The position numbers and the translations under genes are program-made. 64,000 nucleotides of DNA from an uncultured Paracoccaceae bacterium (GTDB lineage: Bacteria; Pseudomonadota; Alphaproteobacteria; Rhodobacterales; Rhodobacteraceae): positions 1-64,000 of the forward strand of contig CANMIX010000007.1 in the NCBI GenBank assembly GCA_947497985.1, written 5' to 3'. Below are positions 53,029 through 63,550 of the stretch, piece by piece. The notes beneath the pieces are model-generated. The model ran no database searches. It was not told the origin of the DNA and saw only the letters and a program-made list of their open reading frames with translations. Numbering within the stretch: the stretch's first letter is position 1; every line of letters begins with the position of its first letter.

Positions 53029-56000
53029 ATGCCAAAGAGAACGGACATCCAGTCTATCATGATCATCGGGGCGGGCCCCATTGTGATTGGCCAGGCCTGC
53101 GAATTCGACTATTCCGGTGCACAGGCCTGTAAGGCCCTGCGCGAAGAAGGTTACCGGGTGGTCCTGGTGAACTCGAACCCTGCAACGATCATGACCGACC
53201 CCGGTCTGGCGGATGCAACCTATATCGAGCCGATCACCCCGGAAGTGGTTGCCAAGATCATCGAAAAAGAACGCCCCGATGCGCTGTTGCCGACAATGGG
53301 TGGTCAGACCGGTTTGAACACCTCGCTGGCTCTCGAAGAGATGGGCGTGTTGGAAAAATTCGGCGTTGAGATGATCGGTGCGACGCGCGACGCCATTGAG
53401 ATGGCCGAGGATCGCAAATTGTTCCGCGAAGCCATGGACCGACTGGGGCTGGAAAACCCGCGTGCAACAATTGTCACGGCGCCAAAATTGGAAGACGGCA
53501 AGGCGGATCTGGAAGCAGGTGTGCAAATTGCATTGGAAGCGCTGGATGATATCGGTCTGCCCGCGATCATCCGTCCCGCATTTACCATGGGCGGCACCGG
53601 TGGCGGTGTGGCGTACAACCGTGAAGACTACATCCATTTCTGCCGTTCCGGGATGGACGCGTCTCCGGTGAACCAGATCTTGGTCGATGAAAGCCTGCTG
53701 GGTTGGAAAGAATACGAGATGGAAGTCGTCCGCGACAAAGCGGACAACGCCATTATCGTCTGTTCAATCGAGAACGTTGATCCGATGGGCGTCCACACCG
53801 GTGACTCGATCACTGTGGCGCCTGCGCTGACTCTGTCAGACAAAGAATACCAGATGATGCGCTCGGCCTCGATTGCGGTTCTGCGTGAGATCGGTGTTGA
53901 GACCGGTGGGTCTAACGTTCAGTGGGCGGTGAACCCAAAAGACGGCCGTATGGTTGTGATCGAGATGAACCCGCGGGTGTCGCGCTCGTCAGCTTTGGCG
54001 TCCAAGGCAACCGGTTTCCCGATCGCCAAGATCGCGGCGAAACTGGCCGTAGGCTATACGCTGGATGAGCTGGACAATGACATCACCAAGGTGACGCCTG
54101 CCTCTTTTGAGCCATCCATCGACTATGTTGTCACCAAGATCCCGAAATTCGCATTCGAAAAGTTCCCAGGTTCGGAACCAAATCTCACCACTGCGATGAA
54201 ATCCGTGGGCGAGGCGATGTCGATTGGCCGTACCATCCACGAATCCATGCAAAAAGCACTGGCTTCGATGGAATCCGGTCTGACTGGCTTTGATGAGGTT
54301 GAAATTCCTGGTGTCGCGGTTGGCCTTTGGGAGGATGCCACAGCTGCTGACAAGGCGGCCGTGATCAAGGCGATTGGCCAACAGACTCCGGACCGGATGC
54401 GCACAATTGCCCAGGCCATGCGCCACGGGTTGTCCGACCATGAAATCCAAGGTGTCACCAGCTTTGACCCATGGTTCCTGTCGCGGATCCGCGAAATTGT
54501 CGACGCCGAGCGTGATATCCGTAAAAACGGCCTGCCGGTACGCGAAGACGAGCTGCGCGCGATCAAGATGCTTGGTTTCACGGATGCCCGCTTGGGTACG
54601 CTGACCGGTCGCGACGAAGACAATGTGCGCCGGGCGCGTCTGAACCTTGGCGTGAAAGCCGTGTTCAAACGCATCGACACCTGCGCGGCAGAGTTTGAAG
54701 CACAAACGCCTTATATGTATTCCACCTATGAAGCCCCGATGATGGGCGAGGTCGAGTGTGAGGCACGTCCTTCGGAGCGCAAGAAAGTGGTCGTTCTGGG
54801 CGGTGGTCCGAACCGGATCGGCCAAGGGATTGAGTTCGATTACTGCTGCTGTCACGCCTGTTTCGCGCTGGCGGATGCTGGTTATGAAACCATCATGATC
54901 AACTGCAACCCCGAGACCGTGTCGACCGACTATGACACCTCGGACCGTCTGTATTTCGAGCCGCTGACCTTTGAACACGTGATGGAAATCCTGCGTGTCG
55001 AGCAGGAGAATGGCAATCTGCACGGTGTGATTGTTCAATTTGGTGGTCAGACCCCGTTGAAATTGGCCAATGCATTGGAAGCCGAAGGTATTCCGATCTT
55101 GGGCACCAGCCCAGATGCAATCGATTTGGCCGAAGATCGTGAGCGTTTCCAAGCTCTGGTCAACGAGCTTGGCCTGAAGCAACCGCACAACGGCATTGCT
55201 TCCACCGATACCCAAGCGCTGGAAATTGCCGAAGAAATCGGCTTCCCGCTGGTCATCCGCCCGTCTTATGTTCTGGGTGGCCGGGCGATGGAAATCGTGC
55301 GCGATATGGACCAGTTGAAGCGCTACATCGCCGAGGCTGTTGTGGTTTCCGGTGACAGCCCCGTTCTGCTGGACAGCTATTTGGCTGGCGCGGTTGAATT
55401 GGATGTGGACGCGATTTGCGATGGCACCGATGTCCACGTTGCCGGCATCATGCAGCACATCGAAGAGGCCGGTGTCCACTCGGGTGACAGCGCCTGTTCC
55501 TTGCCGCCTTATTCGCTTTCGGATGAGGTTCTGGCGCGTGTCAAAGAGCAGACGTTTGCATTGGCCAAAGCGCTCAAAGTTGTTGGCCTGATGAACATCC
55601 AGTTCGCGATCAAAGATGGCGACATCTACCTGATCGAGGTTAACCCACGTGCATCGCGTACCGTTCCGTTTGTTGCCAAAGCAACCGACAGTGCCATCGC
55701 ATCGATCGCTGCCCGCGTTATGGCCGGCGAGCCGCTGACGAATTTCCCTGAACGTGCGCCTTATGCAGAGGACGCAGGGTATGACGTGAACACGCCGATT
55801 GCGGATCCGATGACCCTCGCTGATCCGGCTATGCCGTGGTTCTCAGTTAAAGAGGCCGTGATGCCGTTCGCCCGCTTCCCGGGCGTTGACACCATCTTGG
55901 GGCCAGAAATGCGCTCCACCGGTGAGGTCATGGGGTGGGATCGTTCCTTTGCACGGGCTTTCCTGAAGGCGCAGATGGGTGCGGGCATGGTTCTGCCTGC

Positions 56001-56391
56001 GTCGGGCACGGCATTCATCTCGATCAAAGACGCGGATAAGACCCCGGATATGATCGAAGCAGCGCAAATTCTGGTCGGCCAAGGCTTTGATCTGGTTGCA
56101 ACACGCGGCACACAAAGCTGGCTGGACGGGCAGGGCGTTCCCTGTGCGCTGGTCAACAAGGTTTATGAAGGTCGCCCCCATGTGGTTGACCTTATGAAAG
56201 ACGGCAAAGTGCAGCTGTTGATGAACACAACCGAAGGCGCGCAAGCGGTTGAAGACAGCAAGGACATGCGCTCAGTCGCGCTTTACGGCAAGATCCCTTA
56301 CTTCACCACTGCTGCAGGCGCCCATGCCGCAGCGCTGGCGATCCAGGCGCAGGCCGAAGACGACATCGAAGTGAAAAGCCTGCAAGGATAA
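53029..56391 (+). CDS. carB: Carbamoyl-phosphate synthase large subunit
   Basis: A 1120-residue protein with two homologous ATP-grasp halves (about 1-560 and 560-950) and a C-terminal MGS-like allosteric domain. First half: [20 protein letters not shown] and [18 protein letters not shown]; second half: [20 protein letters not shown] and [20 protein letters not shown]-terminus: [15 protein letters not shown]. It supplies carbamoyl phosphate for arginine and pyrimidines; carA is not in this window. The ATG at 53029 follows GAAGGG. A strong terminator follows. Confidence 0.97.
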   Translation: MPKRTDIQSIMIIGAGPIVIGQACEFDYSGAQACKALREEGYRVVLVNSNPATIMTDPGLADATYIEPITPEVVAKIIEKERPDALLPTMGGQTGLNTSLALEEMGVLEKFGVEMIGATRDAIEMAEDRKLFREAMDRLGLENPRATIVTAPKLEDGKADLEAGVQIALEALDDIGLPAIIRPAFTMGGTGGGVAYNREDYIHFCRSGMDASPVNQILVDESLLGWKEYEMEVVRDKADNAIIVCSIENVDPMGVHTGDSITVAPALTLSDKEYQMMRSASIAVLREIGVETGGSNVQWAVNPKDGRMVVIEMNPRVSRSSALASKATGFPIAKIAAKLAVGYTLDELDNDITKVTPASFEPSIDYVVTKIPKFAFEKFPGSEPNLTTAMKSVGEAMSIGRTIHESMQKALASMESGLTGFDEVEIPGVAVGLWEDATAADKAAVIKAIGQQTPDRMRTIAQAMRHGLSDHEIQGVTSFDPWFLSRIREIVDAERDIRKNGLPVREDELRAIKMLGFTDARLGTLTGRDEDNVRRARLNLGVKAVFKRIDTCAAEFEAQTPYMYSTYEAPMMGEVECEARPSERKKVVVLGGGPNRIGQGIEFDYCCCHACFALADAGYETIMINCNPETVSTDYDTSDRLYFEPLTFEHVMEILRVEQENGNLHGVIVQFGGQTPLKLANALEAEGIPILGTSPDAIDLAEDRERFQALVNELGLKQPHNGIASTDTQALEIAEEIGFPLVIRPSYVLGGRAMEIVRDMDQLKRYIAEAVVVSGDSPVLLDSYLAGAVELDVDAICDGTDVHVAGIMQHIEEAGVHSGDSACSLPPYSLSDEVLARVKEQTFALAKALKVVGLMNIQFAIKDGDIYLIEVNPRASRTVPFVAKATDSAIASIAARVMAGEPLTNFPERAPYAEDAGYDVNTPIADPMTLADPAMPWFSVKEAVMPFARFPGVDTILGPEMRSTGEVMGWDRSFARAFLKAQMGAGMVLPASGTAFISIKDADKTPDMIEAAQILVGQGFDLVATRGTQSWLDGQGVPCALVNKVYEGRPHVVDLMKDGKVQLLMNTTEGAQAVEDSKDMRSVALYGKIPYFTTAAGAHAAALAIQAQAEDDIEVKSLQG

Positions 56392-56440
56392 GCGGGTCTT
56401 CTCGGCGGCTCTTACGGTCCCACGATCATAAAATTTTTTC

Positions 56441-56472
56441 AAACGCCTCCCAGTTTTGGGGGGCGTTTTTTG
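56441..56472 (+). terminator. Intrinsic terminator of carB
   Basis: AAACGCCTCCC pairs with GGGGGGCGTTT (one G-T) around a 5-8 base loop and runs into TTTTTT, about 50 bp after the stop. Confidence 0.85.
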
Positions 56473-56558
56473 TCCTGAACGACGCAGGCGCGCGCTATGT
56501 TATTGCCTTGCAGCGTCACTCTTTCTACTCTGGGGGCCAAAGGTGGCAGGAGTTCCCT

Positions 56559-58499
56559 ATGCGATTGATCATTCGAGTAATTTCGGCAGTTGTCTTTGCT
56601 GTCGCTTTGTTTCTTGGCCTGGTTCTTTTGTTGCCGGGGGAGAAAATCGCGAACCTCGCCGCTGACCAATTGGAACGTCAAACCGGACGCACCTTGGCTT
56701 TTGCGGGCCCTGTGCGGTTTACCTTTTGGCCAACGCTTGGGATGAAGGCGGACGGGGTAACACTGTCCAATGCAGATTGGGCGGGGCCTGAACCGATGCT
56801 GCGGGCGGAACGGCTCACAATTGGCCTGGCTGCAGCTGATCTGATCAGGGGGGATATTCGCGTCACCGAAGTCTCGGCCATCCTGCCAGAGCTGAACCTG
56901 ACCACACGCAAAGATGGGCTCGGCAATTGGGTGTTTGACGATACCCCTGTTGAGGCTTCAACCGCTGCTGAGAACACGCCAAGCGAACCGCTGGATCTGA
57001 CGGTTGAGAGCCTGTCGTTGGTGGGTGCGACCTTGCGGTATGCGGCTCATGGTGCCGAACCCGTAGAGATGACCCAAATTGATCTGCGGGCCAACTGGCC
57101 TGATCCACAGGGAACTGCGGCAATCGATTTGACCCTGCGCCCATCGGGCTCGCCCGTGCGCCTACAGGGGGAGATTGGTACCTTTGCGCAGTTTCTCGCG
57201 GGCACAGTCGCTTCGGTTGGTATGACCATCGAAACGGCGGGTGGAACAGCACGATTTGATGGAAATGCGGATTTGGCCGGCGACGCCCAGGGGCGGCTGA
57301 CGGCCGAAGCCGAAGACCTGAGCGCGGTCTTGGCCGCCGTTGGGCAATCAATTGATCTGCCTGCGGGGCTTGGCCCGAATGCTGTGCTCGCCGCTGATGT
57401 GACCTACACCAGCGAAGGCAACCTGCGCCTGCGTGATATGCTGGTTGGATCGGGTGCAAATCAGTTGCGCGGTGCGTTAGATTTTTCGACAGCTGGCGAA
57501 CGCCCAATGCTGACCGCACAATTAACGGCTGATGCTCTGGATTTTTCTGCCTTTGCAAGTACTTCCGCCGGTGGCGGTGACGGCGGCGGCTCCGCAAGCG
57601 CCGCTGGCTGGTCACAAGACACAATTGACGCCAGCGCCCTTGGTCTGATGGACGCGAAACTGGGTCTTTCCTTCACCAGCCTCAAGGCGGGTGACATCAC
57701 GCTCGGCGCGTCTGCTTTGACGCTTAACATCGACCGTGCCCGCGCTGTACTTGGTTTGCAACCAGCCACCGGGTTTGGGGGGACGATGGAAGGGCAGTTG
57801 GTTGCCAACAACCGGAATGGCCTCTCTGTTGGTGGCACGCTGTCCTTTAACAACATCCGCCTTGAGCAGGCCTTGGGGCAACTTGCCGGTTTTGACAATA
57901 TGAACGGCACGGTCTTGGGCGAGGTGAACTTCCTTGGTGTTGGCAACACGATGGACGCCATTATGAATTCGCTTTCCGGCAAAGGGTGGTTTGAGGTTGG
58001 CAAAGGGTTCTACACCGGGTTTGACCTCGAATCCTTGATGCGTACCGGTGGCGGCAATGGTGGAAGCACTGTGTTCGATGGGCTGTCGGCCAGCTACACC
58101 ATTGCGGATGGCGTCATTCAGAACAACGATCTGTCGGCCGAAGTGAAGGGCGCAACGGTGACTGGCGAGGGGCAGATCATGTTGGGCGCGCAGGCCTTGG
58201 ATTATTTGTTCAAACCAACTCTTTCGCGGGATGGCGGCACGGCCTTTACAATTCCAGTCAAGGTCAGCGGCCCATGGGCAGATCCCAGCATTCGCCCCGA
58301 CCTGGAAGGGGCGTTGAAACCGCGTTTGGAAGAGGTTGAAACGCAAGTCAAAGAAGAGGTCCAAGAGAAGCTGCGCGAGAAAATCAGCGAAGAATTGGAC
58401 ACCGTGATTGAGCCGGAGCAGGATCTCAACGAGGTTCTGAAAAACCGGATTGAGCAGGAAGCAAAAGATCAGTTGCTCAAACTGCTTGGTGGGAATTGA
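56559..58499 (+). CDS. AsmA-family envelope protein
   Basis: A 646-residue protein with an N-terminal membrane anchor (VISAVVFAVALFLGLVLLLP) and a long extracytoplasmic part. The N-terminal AsmA domain shows TGRTLAFAGPVRFTFWPTLG; the C-terminal AsmA_2 domain shows LRLRDMLVGSGANQLRGALD and VTGEGQIMLGAQALDYLFKP. The tail (about 600-646) is charged and probably coiled coil. Relatives belong to the bridge-like lipid-transfer group acting between inner and outer membrane. The ATG at 56559 follows GGAGTTCCCT. Confidence 0.88.
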   Translation: MRLIIRVISAVVFAVALFLGLVLLLPGEKIANLAADQLERQTGRTLAFAGPVRFTFWPTLGMKADGVTLSNADWAGPEPMLRAERLTIGLAAADLIRGDIRVTEVSAILPELNLTTRKDGLGNWVFDDTPVEASTAAENTPSEPLDLTVESLSLVGATLRYAAHGAEPVEMTQIDLRANWPDPQGTAAIDLTLRPSGSPVRLQGEIGTFAQFLAGTVASVGMTIETAGGTARFDGNADLAGDAQGRLTAEAEDLSAVLAAVGQSIDLPAGLGPNAVLAADVTYTSEGNLRLRDMLVGSGANQLRGALDFSTAGERPMLTAQLTADALDFSAFASTSAGGGDGGGSASAAGWSQDTIDASALGLMDAKLGLSFTSLKAGDITLGASALTLNIDRARAVLGLQPATGFGGTMEGQLVANNRNGLSVGGTLSFNNIRLEQALGQLAGFDNMNGTVLGEVNFLGVGNTMDAIMNSLSGKGWFEVGKGFYTGFDLESLMRTGGGNGGSTVFDGLSASYTIADGVIQNNDLSAEVKGATVTGEGQIMLGAQALDYLFKPTLSRDGGTAFTIPVKVSGPWADPSIRPDLEGALKPRLEEVETQVKEEVQEKLREKISEELDTVIEPEQDLNEVLKNRIEQEAKDQLLKLLGGN

Positions 58500-58525
58500 C
58501 CTTCGAGTAACTCCCTAAATGCAAA

Positions 58526-58550
58526 GCGCGCCCATTGATGATGGACGCGC
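58526..58550. terminator. Stem-loop between convergent asmA-like and kdsA genes
   Basis: GCGCG-C-CCAT pairs with ATGG-A-CGCGC (one mismatch) around a 5-base loop. No T tract, so only a possible terminator. Confidence 0.4.
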
Positions 58551-58594
58551 AGGTCGCCACACAAGGTGGGCGAAAAATCTTGTGAAAGAAGAGC

Positions 58595-59428
58595 TTAGAT
58601 CACAACTGGATGCGCTTTGGCAATTTTGTCCAATTGCATCAGGGTTTTGATCAATGCAGGCATCTGGTCCAGATAGATCATGTTGGGGCCATCGCTTGGG
58701 GCTGTATCTGGGTCTTCATGGGTCTCAATAAAGACTGCAGCAACACCAATTGCCACCGCAGCGCGTGCCATTACCGGGGCAAATTCACGTTGCCCACCTG
58801 ACGATCCACCACGTCCACCTGGCTGTTGAACCGCATGTGTCGCGTCCATTACTACCGGATATCCAGTTTTCCCCATAATCGGCAGCGAGCGCATGTCGGC
58901 AACCAGCGTGTTGTATCCAAAGGAGGAACCGCGCTCGGTCAGCAGGATCTTGTCGTTGCCCGTGCTCTCGATCTTGGTGGTGATGTTCTCCATCTCCCAC
59001 GGCGCCAGGAACTGACCTTTTTTAACGTTGATAACAGCGCCGGTCTTACCTGCGGCCAACAGCATGTCTGTCTGGCGACACAAGAATGCCGGGATCTGCA
59101 AAATGTCTGCTGCTTGGGCAGCTATGGCGCATTGCTCTTCGGTGTGCACATCGGTCAGGACGGGAACGGCAAATTCCTTGCGGATACCATCCAGAACCTG
59201 CAGGCCTTTTTCGATGCCCAGACCACGTTTGCCTGCGAGGGAAGTGCGGTTCGCCTTGTCATATGACGCTTTGAACACATATTGCGCACCAGCTTCGGCG
59301 CAGGCCTCTTTCATTTTCCCAGCAATCATCTGCGCGTGATCGGCGCTTTCCAATTGGCAGGGGCCAGCAATGACGGTCAGCGGTTGGTCGTTGCCCAGGG
59401 TGATGCCGGCGATGTCGATGTTTTTCAT
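58595..59428 (-). CDS. kdsA: 3-deoxy-8-phosphooctulonate synthase
   Basis: A 277-residue TIM-barrel enzyme joining arabinose 5-phosphate and PEP to Kdo-8-phosphate. Seen: VIAGPCQLESADHAQMIAGK, FKASYDKANRTSLAGKRGLG, VLTDVHTEEQCAIAA, VMDATHAVQQPGGRGGSSGG and FIETHEDPDTAPSDGPNMI. The conserved Cys in AGPCQ is compatible with a metal-dependent or independent type. It starts 3 bp after the stop of the capsule-export gene upstream, so it is part of the kpsT-kpsE-kdsA unit. Confidence 0.95.
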   Translation of the reverse strand: MKNIDIAGITLGNDQPLTVIAGPCQLESADHAQMIAGKMKEACAEAGAQYVFKASYDKANRTSLAGKRGLGIEKGLQVLDGIRKEFAVPVLTDVHTEEQCAIAAQAADILQIPAFLCRQTDMLLAAGKTGAVINVKKGQFLAPWEMENITTKIESTGNDKILLTERGSSFGYNTLVADMRSLPIMGKTGYPVVMDATHAVQQPGGRGGSSGGQREFAPVMARAAVAIGVAAVFIETHEDPDTAPSDGPNMIYLDQMPALIKTLMQLDKIAKAHPVVI

Positions 59429-59431
59429 AAC

Positions 59432-61084
59432 TTACGATGAGACCTGTTCTCGGAGGATTGATGCGGTGAGCGAGCACATCAAGTAAATACCCGAAAAGAT
59501 CAAGAAGGCCAAAACTGTATTTTCAAACTTGCGTGGATAAGACGGTTCTTCGCTTGCGACAGGCGCAACCGAGGTGGTCAGATATCGAACCTGCCGGTTG
59601 GCCTCCATGCGTGTTGTGTCAACCTGCTGCAAAGCAGACTGCAGGATCAAATCGCGCGTTGCCAAATCGGCTTGAGCCATCTGGATCTGTACCCGCAAAT
59701 TGGCCAGTGAATTCTCACCCTCTGACGCGTTAATCATCTTGGAATTCAATTCGGTGATCACGGCCTGCAGACGTTGAACATCGCCTTCAACACCGGCAAC
59801 CTTGGCGCGGTTTGGACGCAGATTGTCGTTGAGCGCCGCCAATTCCAGTTGTTTTTCCTGCAGTTGCAGTTCGAACGTGGAAATCTGTGAGCGTAGGGAT
59901 GCAATGACCCCTTCGGGGTCGAGGACCGAACCTTGCTGCTGCAGTAGTACAAGCTGCTGCTGCGCTTCACGGCGTTTTGCCTCAGCATCCGAAAGCGTCG
60001 CTTCGGCGTCCGACATTTGGTCGCGCCGCTTTTGTTGCGACAGGTTGTTTACCCGTTCCTGGGCATAAGAAATCAGCTGGTCCGAGAAGGCGGCGGCCAC
60101 CTGCGGGTCAGCCGCGGTCACTTCCATACGGACAACACCTTCGGTCGGATCATAGCCGATCTTCACGTTGCGCCCGTATACCTTGTAAGCTTTCTCATTG
60201 CTGGCTTCGGGATCCAATCGTTGGATCGGATCAATCCAGTCCTGCTGGAAATGTGTGGTGAAACCGAGCTCTTCGTTGAGCCGAAGCATCGCCTCTTTGG
60301 ACTCAAGGTAACTTTGAACGGCAATGGAATCCTGGCTGGTGGCAAATTGCGTGCCACTGAACAACCCGCCCACTGAGCCGGATGCGCTGTCGGCCTTCAA
60401 CACCAGAAATTCGGACTTGGACGAATACATTGGTGTCGCAACCGAGTAATAATAATAGCCCGCAACGATCGTGGGCGCGAAGACAAAAAAGCTCAACCGA
60501 CCCAGCAAGAGACCCAAGCGGCGGCGGCGTCGGCGGCCAATGTCGCGTTGGATCTCTTGGATCTCACGCTGGCGGCGTTCTGCTGGGCTGAGTTCGGTGG
60601 AGGGTAGGGAGGTTTTGCCCGCAGGAAGGGTCTGCGGCAGTTGTACTTTGCCCGGCGCAACAGGCACACCCGTGGGCTGGGCCTCGTTTTTGGGGACCAC
60701 CAATTCCAGCATGTTGGCATGCTGGAAGGGATCGATGCCCTTTGTGCGCAACAAGCGCACGGCATCAAAATCGGAGGTTGGTGATAGCCCGTGTTTTTGT
60801 GCCAGGCGGCGGGCCATACGCAATTGACGCCCCGTCAGCCCTTCTTTGCGAATGGCATCAACGTCGGTTTCCATGCTCGTTTCACGGCGGCTGCTGACCA
60901 TGCCGGACAGCGTTTGCTTACTGTCGCCAGTTGTCGCTTTTGGGGCTGACTTGGCTGGAGCAGTTGGAGCAGCGCCGGTGGAATTTTCCGGCCCCGGCAC
61001 TGCACGAGGTTTGGGCGCGTCCTCGCTTGAGGATGCGCTCGACCGTCTGATGCGGAATTTTTTAGCCTTGGGTTTCATAGTCAT
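59432..61084 (-). CDS. kpsE: Capsule polysaccharide export inner-membrane protein (KpsE/CtrB type)
   Basis: About 550 residues of the polysaccharide co-polymerase 3 group. A long Pro/Ala/Lys-rich cytoplasmic N-terminus (about 1-180) with RRRRRRLGLLLGRLSFFVFA leads to the first membrane segment; the periplasmic part begins YYYYSVATPMYSSKSEFLVL and contains two coiled coils (about 340-490); the second membrane segment is FENTVLAFLIFSGIYLMCSL. It links the ABC exporter to the outer-membrane channel. Extended N-terminus is longer than in enterobacterial KpsE. The start may be 61084 or 61078; both overlap the kpsT stop region. Confidence 0.88.
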   Translation of the reverse strand: MTMKPKAKKFRIRRSSASSSEDAPKPRAVPGPENSTGAAPTAPAKSAPKATTGDSKQTLSGMVSSRRETSMETDVDAIRKEGLTGRQLRMARRLAQKHGLSPTSDFDAVRLLRTKGIDPFQHANMLELVVPKNEAQPTGVPVAPGKVQLPQTLPAGKTSLPSTELSPAERRQREIQEIQRDIGRRRRRRLGLLLGRLSFFVFAPTIVAGYYYYSVATPMYSSKSEFLVLKADSASGSVGGLFSGTQFATSQDSIAVQSYLESKEAMLRLNEELGFTTHFQQDWIDPIQRLDPEASNEKAYKVYGRNVKIGYDPTEGVVRMEVTAADPQVAAAFSDQLISYAQERVNNLSQQKRRDQMSDAEATLSDAEAKRREAQQQLVLLQQQGSVLDPEGVIASLRSQISTFELQLQEKQLELAALNDNLRPNRAKVAGVEGDVQRLQAVITELNSKMINASEGENSLANLRVQIQMAQADLATRDLILQSALQQVDTTRMEANRQVRYLTTSVAPVASEEPSYPRKFENTVLAFLIFSGIYLMCSLTASILREQVSS

Positions 61085-61721
61085 AGAGCTGTTTCGCTTC
61101 TTCCAAGGTATCAAACATATACAATTGCCCGTCTAACAACACTGCGGCAGATCGCGCGAATTTCTCGAGCGTTTTGGCCTGGTGCGACACAATCACGATT
61201 GTGGTGGTGGCCAGTCGCTCCTGCAAGATCGAGCCGGCCTTTTTGTTAAATTCCACGTCCGTGGTGCTCGGCATGCCTTCGTCGATCAGGTAAATGTCGA
61301 AATCCAGCGCCAGCATCAAGGAGAAGTTGAAGCGGGCCCGCATCCCAGAGGAATATGTGCCCACGGGCTGGTCGAAATATTCACCAAGACCACACAGCCA
61401 CCGGCAATAGGCTTCGACGTAATCGGGATCAAGACCGTAGATTTTCGCAATATAGCGCGCATTCTCCATTGCGGACAGACGGCTTACGACGCCGCCCATG
61501 AATCCCAATGGGAAGGACACCTTGCAACCGCGCCGGATCGATCCTTCGTCAGGTTTCTCAAGGCCCGCCATCATATTGATCAATGTGGTCTTGCCAGTGC
61601 CGTTGGGCGCAAGGATGCCAATGGAGTTTCCGAGTTCAACGCGAAAAGAAACGCGATCAAGGATAACCTTGCGCTGCTTCCCGGTCCAAAAGGACTTACT
61701 TACGTTTTCAAACTCCAGCAT
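61062..61721 (-). CDS. kpsT: Capsule polysaccharide export ABC transporter, ATP-binding protein (KpsT type)
   Basis: A 219-residue ATPase. Walker A is APNGTGKTT (38-46; Ala in the usual Gly position), the signature is TYSSGMRARFNFSL in the KpsT style, Walker B is FDIYLIDEG, and the H-loop is IVIVSHQ. It powers export of the capsular or related polysaccharide through a KpsM permease. No permease gene is next to it, so KpsM must be elsewhere. It is the first gene of the kpsT-kpsE-kdsA unit; the 345-bp region upstream carries its promoter. Confidence 0.9.
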   Translation of the reverse strand: MLEFENVSKSFWTGKQRKVILDRVSFRVELGNSIGILAPNGTGKTTLINMMAGLEKPDEGSIRRGCKVSFPLGFMGGVVSRLSAMENARYIAKIYGLDPDYVEAYCRWLCGLGEYFDQPVGTYSSGMRARFNFSLMLALDFDIYLIDEGMPSTTDVEFNKKAGSILQERLATTTIVIVSHQAKTLEKFARSAAVLLDGQLYMFDTLEEAKQLYDYETQG

Positions 61722-62066
61722 TTCAAATGCCCGATACTGCTCAAATCGTCCCGTCTGGGGCTCTGTTTTGGTTGTCTGACAAGAATTTAGACTTCGTCGC
61801 GTCAGACTTTACCCTCAGACAGTTAACCAGTTACGTGGCGACTTTGTTTTTATTATGTCTAATTCTTCATAAAAGGATCAATGTCTTATTAACCTATTTG
61901 CTTTGGGATGCGCAGCCCTTACGGGAGAAGTTTTGAAGGATTTTGGGAAACTTGCGTAGATTTCGCGGATTTGTGAACGCACAGCACGTATCTTTGTACG
62001 GTTGGGGCCGCACACTCCGTAGGTCAGATGCAGCGCTTTCAGCGGACATCTGATACGAATTACATC
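61722..62066. other. Divergent promoter region, 345 bp
   Basis: AT-rich, between the leftward kpsT unit and the rightward UDG gene. No gene and no strong repeat was seen. Confidence 0.45.
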
Positions 62067-62669
62067 ATGGCAAACTTGGCTTCAGAATTGGTGAACGACA
62101 TACGGAACTGTCGGCATTGTGCAGAACGGTTCTCACTCACCCACACCAGCCATTACCCCCGACCGGTCGTTTGGTTCCGCCCTTCGGCCCGCATCCTTAT
62201 CGCGGGGCAAGCGCCGGGCCTGCGGGTTCATGAGGCTGGGCGCCCATTCGCAGATGCCTCTGGTGATCGGTTGCGTGCATGGTTGGGGCTGACGCCAGAG
62301 GAGTTTTATGACCAGGACCGAGTGGCGATCGTTCCGATGGCTTTTTGCTTTCCAGGCTACAATGCCAGGGGTGCGGACTTGCCACCGCCGCCGCAATGCG
62401 CGCAGCTTTGGCATGCGCGGGTGTTTGAGAGCCTCCCGAAAGTGAAGCTTCGCATTGTTGTTGGGGGCTATGCACAGAAGTACCATTTGAAAGTCCGCAG
62501 CGGCGTGACCGAGACGGTTCAGAACTGGCAACTTTTTGGGCCCGGCGTCTTTCCCTTGCCACATCCGTCCTGGCGCAATACGGCTTGGCTGCGAAAAAAT
62601 CCCTGGTTTGGGGAAGAAGTGCTGCCCGCGCTCCGGGCCCGCATAAAGGAAGTGATGCAAAATGACTGA
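62067..62669 (+). CDS. Uracil-DNA glycosylase superfamily protein
   Basis: A 200-residue protein. The GQAPGLRVHEAGRPFADASG segment is motif 1 of the UDG superfamily (GxAPG), and LPHPSWRNTAWLRKNPWF is the closing H-P-S motif; VGGYAQKYHL lies between. It begins with CRHC (C15 and C18), resembling the N-terminal pair of Fe-S UDGs, but the rest of a four-Cys set is uncertain. Bacterial members of this branch have often been annotated without proven activity. The ATG at 62067 begins at the family start. Confidence 0.82.
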   Translation: MANLASELVNDIRNCRHCAERFSLTHTSHYPRPVVWFRPSARILIAGQAPGLRVHEAGRPFADASGDRLRAWLGLTPEEFYDQDRVAIVPMAFCFPGYNARGADLPPPPQCAQLWHARVFESLPKVKLRIVVGGYAQKYHLKVRSGVTETVQNWQLFGPGVFPLPHPSWRNTAWLRKNPWFGEEVLPALRARIKEVMQND

Positions 62670-63453
62670 GGATACAGCCCTGGACATGGCCCACGCCGCA
62701 ATGGAGGCCGCTCCGGAGGATGAGGCGGCACGACTGCGGTTCTATGAGCGTTTAGCCGACAGCGAGCTGTTTCTGCTTTTGGGGGCCGAGCCGGAAGGAG
62801 ACAAAATCCAACCAGAGGTTTTTGCCACAGAAGAGGGGGAATTTGTCCTTGTCTTTGACCGTGAGGAACGTTTGGCCGAATTCGCGGGCAAGATCGTGCC
62901 CTACGCATCGCTTTCAGGGCGGATGATTGTGAAGATGCTGGAGGGGTCCGACATCGGTTTGGGTGTGAACTTGGACGTTGCACCGTCACAGACGCTGATG
63001 CCTGCGGTTGCCTTGGATTGGTTACGTCAAACACTGGCGCACAATCCCAAGGAAGTTGAGGCCGGTGTCGAGGAAATCCTACCTCCCACGGGTCTGCCAG
63101 AGGTCTTGTTGACCGCGCTGGATGCTAAACTCGCCACGGCAGCGGGATTGGCGGTAGACGCATATCTTGTGGGGCTGCGGTACTCTGGAGGCGGGCATGG
63201 ACATTTGTTGGGCTTCGTTGGAGCCAAAGACGGCGCTGAAGCCGCGCTTGCCCAAGCCGTTTCCGAAGCACTCACGTTCTCCGGCATTGAGGCCGGTGCG
63301 TTGGATGTTGGCTTCTTTGCTGCCTCTGATGAAATGTCGGCGCGTTTGGCGCGAGTTGGATTACGCTTTGAGCTTCCGAAGATGAAGGAGCGCAAAACAT
63401 TTGCGCCGAGCAAGCCCGGAAGTGACCCGGACAAACCGCCACGTTTGATCTAA
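62662..63453 (+). CDS. SseB-family protein
   Basis: A 263-residue protein. The N-terminal SseB domain spans about residues 10-125: ARLRFYERLADSELFLLL, FVLVFDREERLAEFAG and YASLSGRMIVKMLEG. The C-terminal half resembles the SseB C-terminal region (VGLRYSGGGHGHLLGFVGAK, FFAASDEMSARLARVGLRFE). Its start overlaps the UDG gene by 8 bases, suggesting a two-gene operon. Roles reported for SseB relatives are in stress tolerance; here function is unknown. Confidence 0.85.
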   Translation: MTEDTALDMAHAAMEAAPEDEAARLRFYERLADSELFLLLGAEPEGDKIQPEVFATEEGEFVLVFDREERLAEFAGKIVPYASLSGRMIVKMLEGSDIGLGVNLDVAPSQTLMPAVALDWLRQTLAHNPKEVEAGVEEILPPTGLPEVLLTALDAKLATAAGLAVDAYLVGLRYSGGGHGHLLGFVGAKDGAEAALAQAVSEALTFSGIEAGALDVGFFAASDEMSARLARVGLRFELPKMKERKTFAPSKPGSDPDKPPRLI

Positions 63454-63550
63454 CCACGGTCAAGGTGAGCTCGCGACCCGGGGTATGTGAAGCCCCTAGA
63501 GTAAAGGGAGCACTCCCGCCCGTCATCAGCTTTTAAAAAGCTTCTTCCCG

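Noticed and set aside
53989-55479. 496-codon open frame antisense to carB
   Set aside because: Lies inside carB, no ribosome binding site and no recognisable motif; an antisense shadow.
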